Positions 7,966-17,427 are shown, counted from the stretch's first letter. The stretch: DNA of 64,000 nt from Glutamicibacter halophytocola (GCF_001302565.1 NZ_CP012750.1:2790001-2854000); one strand, 5' to 3'. Numbers and translations are program-made. The notes: a model not told the origin generated them from the sequence alone.

Positions 7966-9801
7966 ATGCGGGGTACCGTGGCGCAAGCACAAAAGGCCGA
8001 TTCTAGAGATCCGGTTCCCCTCTCAGCAACGTTGAAGCGGCTTTACCCGTTCGTGAAGCCAATCCTCCCGCGGCTTTTCTGCGGCTTCCTCTGCGCGCTC
8101 GGAGCCGGCATCATCGCCCTGGTGATCCCCCAGGTTTTGGCCTGGCTGGTGAACTCGGTTTTGCACCGGGACGGGGACTCATCCGAGGTCTGGATCTCCG
8201 TTGCCATCGTGGCAGCCCTGGGATTCGTCGAGGCCCTGCTGATCTTCCTGCGCCGCCAATTCGTGCTGAACCCAGCCGCCGGGCTGGAAACGAAGATGCG
8301 CATTCGGTTCTACAAGCATCTTCAGCGCCTTCCCGTCGCCTTCCACGAGCGCTGGGGCTCCGGCCAGCTCCTCTCGCGTTCCATGTCGGATCTCTCGCTT
8401 CTGCGCCGATGGCTGGCCTTCGGCGCCATGATGCTGGTGGTGGAGACCGTCACCGTCATCACCGGCTTGATTCTCATGTTCACCCATTCATGGATTTTGG
8501 GCCTGCTCTACCTGTTGGGATCCATCCCCATTGCCATCAAGGCCTACCGCTTCCGCAACGAGTACCGCGCCGCCAGCCGACTTAGCCAGGACCAGGCTGG
8601 TGACCTCGCCACCGCCGTAGAGGAATCAGTGCACGGCATTCGCGTCATCAAGGCCTTCGGCCGCGGCCCGCACATCTACGAAGGCTTTAATACCCAGGCG
8701 AAGTCGTTGCAGGAAACCGAAATCGCAAAGGCCAAAACCCTGGCAAGTTTCCTGCTCACCGTTGTCGCCGTTCCAGAAACCATTTTGGGCATTGGCCTGT
8801 TCATCGGCATTGCCCAAGTTGCCAACGGAACCTTGAGCGTTGGCGCCCTGGTGGCCTACTTCGCCATTGCCGCAGTCATCGCCGGACCGGTCGAAGGCAT
8901 GGGCATGCTCCTGGGCATGACGCTGAGCACCAAAACCGCACTAGACCGCCATTTCGAGGTCATGGATTCGGCCAACGACATCGTCTCTCCAGAACAGCCC
9001 CGCATCCCCGGAGAGCGTGATGGCAGCGTGCAGCTGCGCCACGTGCGCTTCGCCTACCCTGACACGGCCGGAACCCACCGGCCGATCCTGGCCGACATCG
9101 ACCTGGAAATCCGCCCCGGTGAAACCATGGCCCTGGTCGGGATCACCGGTTCCGGAAAATCAACCCTGTTGAACCTCATCCCCCGGCTCCATGAAGCCAC
9201 CGCCGGAGAGGTCCTGATCCATGGGCAAAACGTCAAGGATTGGGAGCTCGACCAGCTGCGCACCGAAATTGCCGTGGCTTTCGAGGACACCACCTTGTTC
9301 TCCAGCACCTTACGGGACAACGTCCTGCTGGGCGCACCCGCGTCCCTGGACGAGCACGAGCGCGAAGCACTGCTCACCGAAGCACTGGATGTAGCCCAAG
9401 CGCACTTCACCTACTCGCTGCCGCAAGGCGTGGATACGCTCATCGGCGAAGAGGGCCTGTCGCTTTCCGGCGGCCAGCGCCAGCGCATTGCCCTGGCCCG
9501 CGCCATTGCGGCTCGTCCGAGCGTACTGGTGCTCGATGATCCGCTTTCAGCCCTCGATGTGCGCACCGAGGAACTGGTCACCGAGAAGTTGCGGGAAGTA
9601 CTGGCCGGAACCACCACATTGATTGTGGCTCACCGCCCATCCACCGTGATGCTGGCAGATCGGGTTGCCCTGCTGCGCGACGGACGCATCGATGCGGTCG
9701 GAAGCCACACCCACCTGTTGAGCACCAACGAGCACTATCGATTTGTCATCGCAAGCCTGGATGACGAAGAACTGCCAATCGCCGAGGAGGCCTCACGATG
9801 A
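7966..9801 (+). CDS. ABC exporter half-transporter, subunit with degenerate Walker B
   Basis: This 611-aa protein has an N-terminal six-helix exporter domain (about 30-330) and a C-terminal nucleotide-binding domain. Motifs: Walker A GITGSGKST, signature LSGGQRQR, Walker B VLVLDDPLSALD. The catalytic Glu after Walker B is Asp, as in the inactive-site subunit of heterodimeric exporters. Its stop overlaps the start of the next half-transporter by 4 nt, so the two are translationally coupled and should form one complex. The substrate (lipid, drug or peptide) cannot be told from sequence. ATG 7966 is used; GTG 7978, preceded by GGGG, is an equally plausible start. Confidence 0.88.
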   Translation: MRGTVAQAQKADSRDPVPLSATLKRLYPFVKPILPRLFCGFLCALGAGIIALVIPQVLAWLVNSVLHRDGDSSEVWISVAIVAALGFVEALLIFLRRQFVLNPAAGLETKMRIRFYKHLQRLPVAFHERWGSGQLLSRSMSDLSLLRRWLAFGAMMLVVETVTVITGLILMFTHSWILGLLYLLGSIPIAIKAYRFRNEYRAASRLSQDQAGDLATAVEESVHGIRVIKAFGRGPHIYEGFNTQAKSLQETEIAKAKTLASFLLTVVAVPETILGIGLFIGIAQVANGTLSVGALVAYFAIAAVIAGPVEGMGMLLGMTLSTKTALDRHFEVMDSANDIVSPEQPRIPGERDGSVQLRHVRFAYPDTAGTHRPILADIDLEIRPGETMALVGITGSGKSTLLNLIPRLHEATAGEVLIHGQNVKDWELDQLRTEIAVAFEDTTLFSSTLRDNVLLGAPASLDEHEREALLTEALDVAQAHFTYSLPQGVDTLIGEEGLSLSGGQRQRIALARAIAARPSVLVLDDPLSALDVRTEELVTEKLREVLAGTTTLIVAHRPSTVMLADRVALLRDGRIDAVGSHTHLLSTNEHYRFVIASLDDEELPIAEEASR

Positions 9802-11606
9802 GCAAGCCATTGGGCGTCACCAACGAGGACTCCATCAAGCTCTCGGCCGCTGAGCGCAAGGTGGTGCGCCAGCGCTCCTTCCGATTGCTGGCCACCCTCG
9901 CCTTGCCGCAGAAAAAGCTCTTCATTCTCACGGTCGCGCTGGTCCTGGTCTCCAATGCCGCCCGCGTGATGCTGCCGGTGATCATCGCCTTTGCCATCGA
10001 CTGGACCTTGCCCCAGGTCCGCGAGGGCAATTGGGGCGCCCTGGGGCTCACCGGCGCCGGATACATCGTCTGCGCAATCCTCAGCGGGGTCCTGCTGGCC
10101 TGGTACATCAACTCCGCGGCAAGAATTTCGCAGGCCATGCTGCTGGATCTTCGCCAGCAGGTCTTCCGGCATACCCAGCGGCTCAGCCTCGAATTCCACG
10201 AGAACTACACGTCCGGCCGCATCATTTCCCGCCAGACCTCGGATCTGGAGACCTTGCGCGAGCTGCTGGACCAGGGAGTCTCCGAGCTGGCGTCCTCCTG
10301 CGTATTTATCATTTTCACGCTGTTTTCAATTTTCCTGCTGGACTGGCAAAGCGGGTTCGTGGTGTGCATCGCGGCCGTGCCGGTAGCCATCCTGTTCTAC
10401 TGGTACCAGCGCCGTTCCGAAGTCTTGTACCGGGAATCCCGTGTTGTTTCCGCGAAGGTCATTTCCACCTTTGTGGAAACCATGACCGGCATTCGCGCGG
10501 TGAAGGCTTTCCGCCGGGAACGCGCCAACGACCAGAACTACCAGCAGATCGCGGAGAAATACCGGGACAACTCGGTGCGCTCCTTCAACCTCTTCGGCAT
10601 CTTGCAGCCGGGGCTGGTTTTGATTGGCAACCTGACGGTCGCGGCACTTCTGGCCTACGGAGGCTTCCGCATCATCAACGGCTCCATGGAAGTCGGTGCC
10701 ATGGTGGCCATCCTCTTGGCATCCAAGCGGCTCTTCCAGCCGGTTGAGCACATTGCCATGTTCTACTCTTCCTTGCAGTCCGCCACAGCGGCCTTGGAAA
10801 AGGTCTCGGGACTTCTCGAAGAAGAGCCGACCGTGCGCGAGCCGGAACAGCCAAAGAGCATCGGCAAAGTGGCCGGCGAGCTCGAATTCAAGGACGCGGT
10901 CTTCGGCTATGGCGACGGCCCGATCATCATGGACAAATTCGATCTGCGCATTCCAGCAGGCCAAACAGTCGCCGTCGTCGGGCAAACCGGCGCAGGCAAG
11001 TCGACCCTCGCCAAGCTCATCGCCCGTTTCTATGATCTGCGCTCAGGCACGCTGAAACTGGACTCGGTGCCGATCAACGAGCTGTCCAACAGGGAATTGC
11101 GGCGGCATGTGGTGATGGTGACCCAGGAAGCGTTCCTGTTCTCGGGCTCGGTTGCCGAGAACATTGCCCTGGGCAGGCCTGGAGCATCCCTTGAGGACAT
11201 CCAGTCGGCTGCACGAGCCGTAGGCGCCCACGAATTCATCCTGGACCTGCCTGAAGGCTACGACACCGATGTGAATAAGCGTGGCGGCCGAGTCTCCGCG
11301 GGGCAGCGCCAGCTGATCTCCTTTGCCCGCGCCTTCTTGGCGGATCCGGCGGTATTGATCCTGGACGAGGCGACCAGTTCGCTGGATATCCCGTCGGAGC
11401 GGGCAGTTCAGCGCGGCCTGCAGACTTTGCTGGGCAACCGCACGGCTCTGATCATCGCCCACCGGCTCTCTACGGTTCAGATCGCCGACCGTGTCCTGGT
11501 GGTCCACGATGGGCAGATCTCCGAAGACGGCACCCCGCAGCAGCTGATTGCCGATGAGGGCCGTTTCGCCGCCTTGCACAAGGCGTGGAAGGACTCGCTG
11601 GTCTGA
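9798..11606 (+). CDS. ABC exporter half-transporter, subunit with canonical Walker B
   Basis: This 602-aa fused membrane and ATPase protein is the partner of the preceding gene (ATGA overlap). Motifs: Walker A GQTGAGKST, Walker B VLILDEATSSLD with catalytic Glu, and signature SAGQRQL, where the second Gly of the usual SGGQ is shifted to SAGQ. This is the complementary degeneracy expected in a heterodimer. One composite ATP site (this Walker B with the partner's LSGGQ) is fully canonical; the other is not. The substrate is unknown. A strong terminator follows. Confidence 0.9.
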   Translation: MSKPLGVTNEDSIKLSAAERKVVRQRSFRLLATLALPQKKLFILTVALVLVSNAARVMLPVIIAFAIDWTLPQVREGNWGALGLTGAGYIVCAILSGVLLAWYINSAARISQAMLLDLRQQVFRHTQRLSLEFHENYTSGRIISRQTSDLETLRELLDQGVSELASSCVFIIFTLFSIFLLDWQSGFVVCIAAVPVAILFYWYQRRSEVLYRESRVVSAKVISTFVETMTGIRAVKAFRRERANDQNYQQIAEKYRDNSVRSFNLFGILQPGLVLIGNLTVAALLAYGGFRIINGSMEVGAMVAILLASKRLFQPVEHIAMFYSSLQSATAALEKVSGLLEEEPTVREPEQPKSIGKVAGELEFKDAVFGYGDGPIIMDKFDLRIPAGQTVAVVGQTGAGKSTLAKLIARFYDLRSGTLKLDSVPINELSNRELRRHVVMVTQEAFLFSGSVAENIALGRPGASLEDIQSAARAVGAHEFILDLPEGYDTDVNKRGGRVSAGQRQLISFARAFLADPAVLILDEATSSLDIPSERAVQRGLQTLLGNRTALIIAHRLSTVQIADRVLVVHDGQISEDGTPQQLIADEGRFAALHKAWKDSLV

Positions 11607-11620
11607 TCAAGTCCAGACTG

Positions 11621-11672
11621 AAGCAGCCCCTGTCGACTCGGAATACTTCCGAGTCGACAGGGGCTGCTTTTT
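11621..11672. terminator. bidirectional intrinsic terminator
   Basis: A 23-bp perfect stem (11621-11643 with 11647-11669) has a 3-nt loop and is followed by T residues. It separates the exporter genes from the convergent purC. Confidence 0.9.
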
Positions 11673-11688
11673 GCGCCGGCTGCCGGTG

Positions 11689-12594
11689 CTAGGCGGTGAA
11701 GCTCTGTCCGGTCAGGCGCTCGTAGGCTTCGATGTACCGGGCACGGGTCTTCTCGACAATCTCAGCCGGCAGCTGAGGAGGCTGCTCGCCGGAGTTCTTA
11801 TCCCAGCCCGATGCGCTGCTGGTCAGCCAGTCGCGCACAAACTGCTTGTCGAAGCTCGGCTGGGCCTGGCCTGGCTGGTAGGCCGCGGCGTCCCAGAAAC
11901 GCGAGGAGTCCGGGGTCAGCACCTCATCGCCCAAGGTGATCTCGCCGGTCGCAGGATCCGCGCCGAACTCTACCTTGGTGTCCGCCAGGATGATGCCGCG
12001 CGCGCGGGCAATCTTCTCGGCCTGCTCGTAGAGCGCAACAGTCTTCTCGCGCAATGCTTCGGCCACATCGTTGCCAACACGCTCGGCGGTCTGCTCGTAG
12101 GTGATGTTCTCATCGTGCTCCCCGACCTCGGCCTTGGCCGATGGGGTGAACAATACAGGCTCCAGCCGGGAGCCATCCACCAGGCCATCAGGCAATGGCA
12201 GGCTGCACACGGTCTTGGAGACCTTGTACTCGGCCAGGCCCGAACCGGTGAGGTATCCGCGGGCGATGCACTCGATGGGGTACATTTCCAGCTTCTTGCA
12301 GACCATGGCGCGGCCGGCTACAGCCTCTGGTACATCGGTGGAGATCACATGGTTGGCGAAGTCGCCCAGCTGTTCAAACCACCATAGGCTCAGCTGCGTC
12401 AGCACCTTGCCCTTGTCCGGGATTTCGCTGGTGAGCACAAAATCGTAGGCGCTGATGCGGTCCGAAGCGACGACCAGTACGCGGTCGGTTTCTTCGAAGC
12501 TCGCACCAGCTGGCACGTAGAGGTCGCGCACTTTGCCCGAGTAGAAATGGTCCCAACCCTCAAGGTCGAGAACTTCGGTCTGGAATCCTGCCAT
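11689..12594 (-). CDS. purC: phosphoribosylaminoimidazole-succinocarboxamide synthase
   Basis: The cytoplasmic enzyme joins CAIR and aspartate with ATP to form SAICAR in purine synthesis. The 301-aa protein shows the family blocks YSGKVRDLY, DRISAYDF, ECIARGYLTGSG and DTKVEFG. Length matches the longer SAICAR synthetase type. ATG 12594 is 14 bp after the purD stop, so purD-purC is an operon; AGAGGA lies rather far upstream (about 10-12 nt), consistent with coupling to purD translation. Confidence 0.96.
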   Translation of the reverse strand: MAGFQTEVLDLEGWDHFYSGKVRDLYVPAGASFEETDRVLVVASDRISAYDFVLTSEIPDKGKVLTQLSLWWFEQLGDFANHVISTDVPEAVAGRAMVCKKLEMYPIECIARGYLTGSGLAEYKVSKTVCSLPLPDGLVDGSRLEPVLFTPSAKAEVGEHDENITYEQTAERVGNDVAEALREKTVALYEQAEKIARARGIILADTKVEFGADPATGEITLGDEVLTPDSSRFWDAAAYQPGQAQPSFDKQFVRDWLTSSASGWDKNSGEQPPQLPAEIVEKTRARYIEAYERLTGQSFTA

Positions 12595-12608
12595 AGCTAT
12601 CTGGTCCT

Positions 12609-13895
12609 CTACTTGCTTTGCTTTGCAACGACGATTTCGCCGCGTTCGGCCTTCAGCGCGATGTCGGTGCGCGACTGGGCACCGTCCCAGCTGATCTGGG
12701 CGACACCGGCGTAGGCGGTGGCACGAGCGGCTGCGAGGTCATCGCCCAGGCCGACTACTGCCAGGACACGTCCCCCGGAAACGATGATGTTGCCCTCGGC
12801 GTCAGCAGACGTGCCAGCGTGCATCACGTGCACATTCTCCAGCGCGTTGGCTGCATCCAAACCGGAAATCACTGCGCCCTTGACCGGGGTATCCGGGTAG
12901 TTCTCGGCGGCGATAACAACATCCACGGCGGTGAGCGGCGACCAGTTCAGCTGCTCTGCGTCATCCAGCTGGCCCTTGGCAGCGGCCAGCAAGACACCGC
13001 CCAGCGGGGTCTTCAACCGGGCCAGCACGGCCTGGGTTTCCGGATCGCCAAAGCGGGCATTGAATTCGATAACGCGGATGCCGCGCTTGGTGACGGCCAG
13101 GCCGCAATACAGCACGCCGGTGAATGGCGTGCCGCGCTTTTCCATTTCGCGCAGGGTTGGGTAGGCGACGCGGTCCATGACCTCGTCAACAAAGTTCTCT
13201 GGAAGCCACTCAAGCGGCGAGTAGGCACCCATGCCGCCGGTATTCGGGCCTTCGTCATTGTCGAAGATGCGCTTGAAGTCCTGTGCAGGAGAGAGCGGAA
13301 CGGCATGCTTGCCGTCGCAAATGACAAAGAGCGAAACTTCCGGTCCATCGAGGAATTCCTCGATGACCACGGTGCCGCCGGCTGCGAAGCAGGCTTCGGC
13401 GTGCTCCAGTGCTTCATCGCGGTCCGAGGTGACCACAACGCCCTTGCCAGCGGCCAGGCCATCGTCTTTGACCACATACGGTGCGCCGAAGTCATCCAGC
13501 GCGCTGGCTGCTTCCTCGCGGTTAGTGGCCACGTGGGCCATGGCGGTGGGCACTTCAGCGGCAGCCATGACGTTCTTGGCAAAAGCCTTCGATGCCTCAA
13601 GCTGCGCTGCAGCTTTGGTAGGACCGAAGACGGGGATGCCAGCCTCGATCAATGCATCGGATACACCGGCAGCCAGTGGCGCTTCCGGGCCGACAACCAC
13701 CAGGTCGCTGGCCAGTTCGCGAGCCAGGGCGAGAACCGCGGCAGGATCCTGCGCGTCGATGTTGTGGGTGGTGACATCCTGCGCGATGCCGGCGTTGCCG
13801 GGGGCGCAATGGACTTCTTTGACGTAGGGGTCTGCACTCAGTGCTCGGACAATTGCATGCTCACGGCCGCCTGGGCCAATAACCAGTACCTTCAC
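12609..13895 (-). CDS. purD: phosphoribosylamine--glycine ligase
   Basis: This ATP-grasp enzyme (428 aa) makes GAR from phosphoribosylamine and glycine. Visible features are the N-terminal KVLVIGPGGREHAI, the ATP-grasp region VVKDDGLAAGKGVVV, NDEGPNTGGMGAYSP and the C-terminal EFNARFGDPETQ. The GTG start at 13895 is 7 nt downstream of a minus-strand TAAACT, so it is probably leaderless. It is the first gene of the purD-purC operon and diverges from the asparaginase gene. Confidence 0.96.
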   Translation of the reverse strand: MKVLVIGPGGREHAIVRALSADPYVKEVHCAPGNAGIAQDVTTHNIDAQDPAAVLALARELASDLVVVGPEAPLAAGVSDALIEAGIPVFGPTKAAAQLEASKAFAKNVMAAAEVPTAMAHVATNREEAASALDDFGAPYVVKDDGLAAGKGVVVTSDRDEALEHAEACFAAGGTVVIEEFLDGPEVSLFVICDGKHAVPLSPAQDFKRIFDNDEGPNTGGMGAYSPLEWLPENFVDEVMDRVAYPTLREMEKRGTPFTGVLYCGLAVTKRGIRVIEFNARFGDPETQAVLARLKTPLGGVLLAAAKGQLDDAEQLNWSPLTAVDVVIAAENYPDTPVKGAVISGLDAANALENVHVMHAGTSADAEGNIIVSGGRVLAVVGLGDDLAAARATAYAGVAQISWDGAQSRTDIALKAERGEIVVAKQSK

Positions 13896-13902
13896 TCGCC
13901 CG

Positions 13903-13908
13903 AGTTTA
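13903..13908 (-). promoter_or_regulatory. -10 element of purD-purC (leaderless)
   Basis: TAAACT on the minus strand ends 7 nt before the GTG start of purD. The same hexamer is used at 4382 and 14019. Confidence 0.55.
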
Positions 13909-14018
13909 CCGGAGAAACCGGCGGTGGATGCTGTCTATGACATCCGCTGAGCCTGTGCTTTTACCCGCATCGGCTACTGGCTCGCAGCCCGCCACGCGGC
14001 ACGGCCCTCCCACGCGAA

Positions 14019-14024
14019 TAAACT
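14019..14024 (+). promoter_or_regulatory. -10 element of the asparaginase gene (leaderless)
   Basis: TAAACT ends 6 nt before the ATG at 14031. The block from TAAACT to the ATG closely resembles that in front of the penicillin-binding protein gene. Confidence 0.55.
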
Positions 14025-14030
14025 AGGGGA

Positions 14031-15005
14031 ATGGACCGACCAATGGATATTTCCGATTGCGCGCAGCTGGTACAGGTGAGCCGCAACGGCGTCACTGAAT
14101 CCCGCCACTATGGCGCCGCAGTGGTGCTGGGGCCAGACGGCACAACTCTCATGGCCCTGGGCAACCCCGAGGCGCTGATCTTCCCCAGGTCCGCGGTGAA
14201 GCCATTCCAAGCCATCGCTTCATTGCGCTGTGGCGCCGAGCTCGACGACGAGCAGCTGGCCCTGGCCTGTGCCAGCCATATCGGCACCTTCGCCCATCAG
14301 GACGTTGCCCGGCGAATGCTCGCATCGGCGGGGCTGAATGAATCGGATCTGCAATGCCCGCAATCCTGGCCCGTGGATTCGGCAACCAGGACGCAGATGA
14401 CCCTTGAGCACCTGCCAAAGTCCGCAGTGGCATTCAACTGCTCCGGAAAGCATGCCGGGTTCCTGCTCGCGGCGAAGGCCTCAGGTTCTGGCACTGCTGG
14501 CTATCTTGATCCGGATCACCCCGTGCAGCGGATGGCGCGCTCGGTCCTTGAAGAATTTTGCGGCCCGCTGCCATTCACCGGGATTGATGGCTGCGGGGCA
14601 CCGGCCGTCCAGATGTCGTTGAAGAGCCTGGCCCACGGCTTCCAGCAGCTCGTTGTTTCCGAGCAGAAAGAAGCCCAGCGCGTTGTCGCCGCGATGCGCA
14701 ATCACCCGTGGGCCGTTCGGGGCAAGGGCCATCCCAATTCCGAAGTCATCGAACAGACCGGGGCCATAGCCAAGCTGGGTGCCGAAGGCGTGCTGGCCAT
14801 GGCGGCACCCAATTCGCTGACTGTGGCCATCAAAATGCTCGATGGCTCTTCGCGGGGCACCGACCTTTTGGCCCTATCGCTGCTGCACGAATTCTCGGCC
14901 ATCGAGGAAGCGGCTTATCGCGATTTGCGCCAGCAGCTGCAACCGGTTGGAGGCACTGCCGGCGCACGGGCTGCTGGACTACAGTTGGCTGGGGCCGATT
15001 TCTGA
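14031..15005 (+). CDS. asparaginase (Asparaginase_II / PF06089 family)
   Basis: This 324-aa protein belongs to the bacterial asparaginase II family that is unrelated to the E. coli AnsA/AnsB fold. Characteristic blocks are ESRHYGAAVVLGPDG near the start, FPRSAVKPFQA, CASHIGTF, NCSGKHAGFL and GIDGCGAPAVQMSL. It should hydrolyse asparagine to aspartate and ammonia; aspartate is the co-substrate of the neighbouring PurC, though that link is only inference. An internal ATG at 14043 is a possible alternative start, but the promoter spacing favours 14031. Confidence 0.88.
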   Translation: MDRPMDISDCAQLVQVSRNGVTESRHYGAAVVLGPDGTTLMALGNPEALIFPRSAVKPFQAIASLRCGAELDDEQLALACASHIGTFAHQDVARRMLASAGLNESDLQCPQSWPVDSATRTQMTLEHLPKSAVAFNCSGKHAGFLLAAKASGSGTAGYLDPDHPVQRMARSVLEEFCGPLPFTGIDGCGAPAVQMSLKSLAHGFQQLVVSEQKEAQRVVAAMRNHPWAVRGKGHPNSEVIEQTGAIAKLGAEGVLAMAAPNSLTVAIKMLDGSSRGTDLLALSLLHEFSAIEEAAYRDLRQQLQPVGGTAGARAAGLQLAGADF

Positions 15006-15086
15006 TTTACAGAGTTCCGCACCCCACATCAAGTCCAGGCAAATGTGACGGTTTTACGTCATCGAGAGAAAGAGATGCATCACCCC

Positions 15087-15467
15087 ATGGCAATCAAGCG
15101 ACGCGTTGACGAAATTGCTGGGCGCGCAGCGGTGCGCGAGTGGGCTGGTGCCGGGCAGGGACAAGGAAAAATAGCCCGTCCGGTGCTGGCCATGGCAGTT
15201 CGCTACCTGCTGGAGGAATTAGCCTCTCGTGCCGAGGGCAATTCCGTAGAGGTGCGCATCCCGCCCTTTGGTGTGACTCAGTGCATAGCCGGACCCCGGC
15301 ATACCCGCGGAACCCCGCCGAATGTGGTCGAAATGCCTGCTGAACTCTGGCTTTCACTGGCTACCGGCCTAACCTCATGGGCCGATGCATTGCAAACTGG
15401 GCAATTGCACGCCTCCGGACTTAGGGCAGACTTGTCCGCGCACCTACCACTTATTGAGTACCCTTAA
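15087..15467 (+). CDS. sterol-carrier-like (SCP-3 type) family protein
   Basis: This 126-aa cytoplasmic protein resembles the short sterol-carrier-family proteins found near purF in actinobacteria. It starts MAIKRRVDEIAGRAAVREWA, has the block ARPVLAMAVRYLLEELA, and a C-terminal LWLSLATGLTSWADALQTGQLHASGLRADLSAHLPL, which matches the SCP2-fold pattern. Its ligand is unknown. ATG 15087 is chosen by similarity; ATG 15075 and GTG 15045 are in frame and possible. Weak AAAGAG lies upstream. Confidence 0.7.
   Translation: MAIKRRVDEIAGRAAVREWAGAGQGQGKIARPVLAMAVRYLLEELASRAEGNSVEVRIPPFGVTQCIAGPRHTRGTPPNVVEMPAELWLSLATGLTSWADALQTGQLHASGLRADLSAHLPLIEYP
15459..15464 (+). promoter_or_regulatory. -10 element of the small membrane protein gene (leaderless)
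   Basis: TACCCT ends 7 nt before the ATG at 15472 and lies inside the last codons of the preceding gene. Confidence 0.45.
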
Positions 15468-15471
15468 GGGT

Positions 15472-15798
15472 ATGGAGCAACACCCCGCTACCCCGACATC
15501 TGCAGATCAAAGTGTCGAAGTGCAAATTCACTCGGCGCCCAAATTCTGGCCATTCATTTTGACCTTCGTCGTACTTGGTGCGCTGATTGGCCTGGTCATT
15601 GGCTTGCTCGGCGAGCCATCGCAGGAGTACACCCGTGCATCAGCTTCCGGATTCTTTGCAATGTTCGGTGCTGGACTGGGTGTGGGTATCGGCGGGCTGG
15701 TGTTCGTGATCATAGATCGCTTCACCTCGCGTAAATCCACCAAGCATCTGGCAGTTCCTCTGGCCGAGGACACTGACTCCAGCGGACAACCAGGCTAG
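15472..15798 (+). CDS. small two-helix membrane protein
   Basis: I do not recognise a named family. The 108-aa protein has a polar N-terminus (about 1-24), a transmembrane segment at about 26-46 (FWPFILTFVVLGALIGLVIG), a short linker with TRASASG, a second segment at about 58-80 (GFFAMFGAGLGVGIGGLVFVII) and a basic-then-acidic tail, so both ends are probably cytoplasmic. Similar short proteins occur next to purF in related genera. The start overlaps a leaderless promoter pattern; the longer reading from 15385 overlaps the previous gene and was rejected. Confidence 0.75.
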   Translation: MEQHPATPTSADQSVEVQIHSAPKFWPFILTFVVLGALIGLVIGLLGEPSQEYTRASASGFFAMFGAGLGVGIGGLVFVIIDRFTSRKSTKHLAVPLAEDTDSSGQPG

Positions 15799-15825
15799 GC
15801 AGCTTTTCCCTTCCACTGAAAAGCG

Positions 15826-15847
15826 GGCGGCCGCGCACCTGGCCGCC
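15826..15847 (+). terminator. weak hairpin upstream of purF
   Basis: A 7-bp GC-only stem (15826-15832 with 15841-15847) has an 8-nt loop and no T run. It may attenuate read-through into purF. Confidence 0.3.
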
Positions 15848-15903
15848 ACCCACCACACAAACGGTCGGTGTCGACCAAACCAGAACATGAGAGAATAACT
15901 GAC

Positions 15904-17427
15904 ATGGCGCGTGGCGATGGATTCTTAAATCACGACCTGCTTCCAGGCGAGAAGGGGCCGCAGGATGAATGCGGCGTTTTCGGCGTCTGGGCTCCTGGCG
16001 AAGAGGTTGCGAAACTGACCTATTACGGTCTGTACGCCCTCCAGCACCGCGGGCAGGAATCGGCGGGCATTGCGACCAGCGATGGCGCCCGCATCAACGT
16101 CTACAAGGACATGGGCCTGGTTTCCCAGGTCTTCGACGAGAATACGCTGAATTCCATGAGCGGCCAGCTGGCCGTCGGCCACTGCCGCTACTCCACCACC
16201 GGCGCCAGCCACTGGGCCAATGCGCAGCCGACCCTGGGCCCAACCCAGACCGGCACCGTGGCCCTGGCGCACAACGGCAACCTGACCAACTCCGCCGATC
16301 TGGCCGACATGGTCGCTGCCAAGCAGCAGGCCGACGGCGGCAAGGTCCGCGGCGAAATCGCCCAGGGCAACACCACCGACACCGCCCTGGTCACCGCCCT
16401 GCTCGGCGGCATCGAGGGCCAGTCGCTGGAAGAAACCGCGCTGGAACTGCTGCCAAAAATCGAAGGCGCCTTCTGCTTCGTGTTCATGAACGAAGACACC
16501 CTGTACGCTGCGCGTGACCCGCACGGCGTTCGCCCATTGGTTCTGGGCCGCTTGAACCGCGGCTGGGTCGTCGCATCCGAGCAGCCTGCCCTGGCTACCG
16601 TGGGCGCATCGTTCATCCGCGAAATCGAGCCAGGCGAAATGATCGCCATCGATGAAAACGGCGTGCGCTCCACCCGCTTCGCCGAGGCCACCCCCAAGGG
16701 CTGCGTTTTCGAGTACGTGTACCTGGCTCGCCCGGATGCTGCCATTGCCGGCCGCTCGGTGTACGAGTCCCGCGTGGAAATGGGCCGCCAGCTGGCCCGC
16801 GAAAACCATGCGGAAGCCGATATTGTCATTCCGGTTCCGGAATCCGGCACCCCGGCAGCCATCGGCTACGCCGAGGAATCAGGCATTCCCTTCACCCACG
16901 GATTCGTGAAGAACGCCTACGTGGGCCGCACCTTCATCCAACCTTCCCAGACCTTGCGCCAGCTGGGCATCAAGCTCAAGCTCAACGCCCTGGAAACCGT
17001 GCTGCGCGGCAAGCGCGTCGTAGTGGTCGATGACTCGATCGTGCGCGGCAACACCCAGCGCGCCGTGGTGCGCATGCTGCGCGAAGCCGGTGCTTCCGAG
17101 GTCCATGTCAAGATCTCCTCGCCTCCGGTGAAGTGGCCTTGCTTCTACGGCATCGACTTCGCCTCGCGCGCCGAATTGATCGCCAATGGCGCTGCTGTGG
17201 ACGAGATCGCCACCTCCATCGGCGCCGACTCGCTGGCCTACATTTCCGAAGACGGCATGATCGAAGCCACCCGGCAGCCACGCGAGCGCCTGTGCACCGC
17301 GTGCTTCACCGGCGACTACCCGATCGCGCTGCCGCATGAGGAGCGCCGCGGAAAGAACCTGCTGGAGCGCAGCAACCAGCCAGGTTGCGAGCCCGGCCCG
17401 GATTCCGAATTCGAAAACGCCAGCTAG
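15904..17427 (+). CDS. purF: amidophosphoribosyltransferase
   Basis: PurF transfers ammonia from glutamine to PRPP, the first committed step of purine synthesis. The 507-aa protein has a short N-terminal propeptide ending before Cys23 (QDEC-GVFGV), the Ntn-hydrolase nucleophile exposed after processing. A glutaminase domain follows (about 23-250; YGLYALQHRGQESAG, HNGNLTN), then the phosphoribosyltransferase domain with the PRPP motif VVVDDSIVRGNT. C-terminal cysteines (RLCTACFTG) fit the Fe-S-containing Bacillus type. ATG 15904 was chosen; the upstream start at 15868 would add 12 residues. It precedes purM by 81 bp. Confidence 0.96.
   Translation: MARGDGFLNHDLLPGEKGPQDECGVFGVWAPGEEVAKLTYYGLYALQHRGQESAGIATSDGARINVYKDMGLVSQVFDENTLNSMSGQLAVGHCRYSTTGASHWANAQPTLGPTQTGTVALAHNGNLTNSADLADMVAAKQQADGGKVRGEIAQGNTTDTALVTALLGGIEGQSLEETALELLPKIEGAFCFVFMNEDTLYAARDPHGVRPLVLGRLNRGWVVASEQPALATVGASFIREIEPGEMIAIDENGVRSTRFAEATPKGCVFEYVYLARPDAAIAGRSVYESRVEMGRQLARENHAEADIVIPVPESGTPAAIGYAEESGIPFTHGFVKNAYVGRTFIQPSQTLRQLGIKLKLNALETVLRGKRVVVVDDSIVRGNTQRAVVRMLREAGASEVHVKISSPPVKWPCFYGIDFASRAELIANGAAVDEIATSIGADSLAYISEDGMIEATRQPRERLCTACFTGDYPIALPHEERRGKNLLERSNQPGCEPGPDSEFENAS

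Noticed and set aside
12618..13940. 440-codon open frame antisense to purD
   Set aside because: Shadow of purD on the other strand; no family features and no start signal.
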